DNA of 20,240 nt from Flammula alnicola (lineage: Eukaryota > Basidiomycota > Agaricomycetes > Agaricales > Strophariaceae), in assembly GCA_015499995.1 (NCBI GenBank), contig JADNRV010000639.1, positions 1-20,240 of the forward strand, read 5' to 3'. A model generated the notes under the pieces. That model saw nothing but the letters and a program-made list of their open reading frames with translations. It made no database searches and was not told the origin of the DNA. Shown piece by piece: positions 19,964-20,240 of the stretch. Every line of letters begins with the position of its first letter. Position 1 is the first letter of the stretch. The position numbers were made by a program, and so were the translations under genes.

Positions 19964-20240
19964 TCAGCTCATATCCTCCCAAGCTGGCCTGGGTGATCCG
20001 ATCGAGAGTTTGCCAAGTTGTTTCCTCTGCTTCAAATTCTTGACTTCAGTGTTGATGAGATCCCGCAGACGCTCAAGATCCACACTACGTTCAGCACGCG
20101 AGCCCATGAGAACGTTACGCCAGATACCCGCAGCAGCAACTGAGTTATCGATAGGAAGCTGGAGGGGGCGATGGAGCCTGACCATCTTTTGCACGAGATG
20201 GTCTGGGCTGGGGTACATCGCATTTGGCCAGGCAACGCGA
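19964..20240 (-). CDS. 3' end of an unidentified gene, cut by the window edge
   Basis: A frame open from the right edge to a stop at 19964-19966 encodes about 91 C-terminal residues (…VAWPNAMYPSPDHLVQKMVR to …SPRPAWEDMS). It is mostly hydrophilic, with a charged helical stretch (VDLERLRDLINTEVKNLKQR). There is no membrane segment and no motif I recognise. An ATG at 20218 lies in frame, but the frame continues upstream of it, so the gene probably begins outside the window. It could equally start with an intron boundary here. Confidence 0.5.
   Translation of the reverse strand, partial: RVAWPNAMYPSPDHLVQKMVRLHRPLQLPIDNSVAAAGIWRNVLMGSRAERSVDLERLRDLINTEVKNLKQRKQLGKLSIGSPRPAWEDMS

Overview
The window reads as a stretch of nuclear genome from a basidiomycete fungus, probably an agaricomycete. 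The evidence is the protein content, dense short introns (43 introns modelled here, almost all 48-92 bp, with GT donors, AG acceptors and often a CTAAT/CTRAY-like branch site), balanced base composition and tightly packed genes on both strands. No bacterial operons, CRISPR arrays, insertion sequences, tRNA or rRNA genes were seen.

Layout, left to right. 1-1033 has no gene I can support, apart from a (GAT)n microsatellite and a short direct repeat. 1034-3194 (-) is CDC6, the replication-licensing AAA+ ATPase. 3862-5128 (-) is an uncharacterised multi-pass (seven or eight segment) membrane protein. 5921-7264 (-) is a type II membrane protein of the O-fucosyltransferase type. It shares a ~150 bp divergent promoter region with 7417-9527 (+), a mitochondrial transcription factor of the rRNA-dimethyladenosine-transferase family that carries an unusual array of AT-hook-like repeats. 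9528-10014 holds unexplained coding-like sequence. 10168-14319 (-) is CTF4/MCL1 (And-1), the replisome hub, in 17 exons. 15134-15696 (+) is a small four-helix membrane protein. 15995-18918 (-) is YSH1/CPSF73, the mRNA 3'-end endonuclease, in 11 exons. 19098-19700 (+) is a 140-residue basic protein of unknown function, divergent from YSH1. 19964 to the right edge (-) is the 3' end of an unidentified gene.

CDC6 and CTF4 both act in DNA replication, and each has two MluI cell-cycle boxes (ACGCGT) just upstream. That is what MBF (Mbp1/Res-Cdc10 type) control at G1/S would look like. The other genes are housekeeping or uncharacterised and show no functional cluster.

The most striking property of the window is that four genes (MTF1-like, CTF4 twice, the four-TM gene, YSH1 twice) have their conserved reading frame broken by exactly one missing base, six times in all and always in the same direction. 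All other exon joins keep frame, and adding the six bases makes every CDS length divisible by three. Ordinary sequencing or assembly deletions in short homopolymers are the likeliest cause. One of the six (MTF1-like) sits exactly on a classical -1 slippery heptamer and deserves a separate look. The genes left of 7.3 kb and right of 19 kb show no such break.
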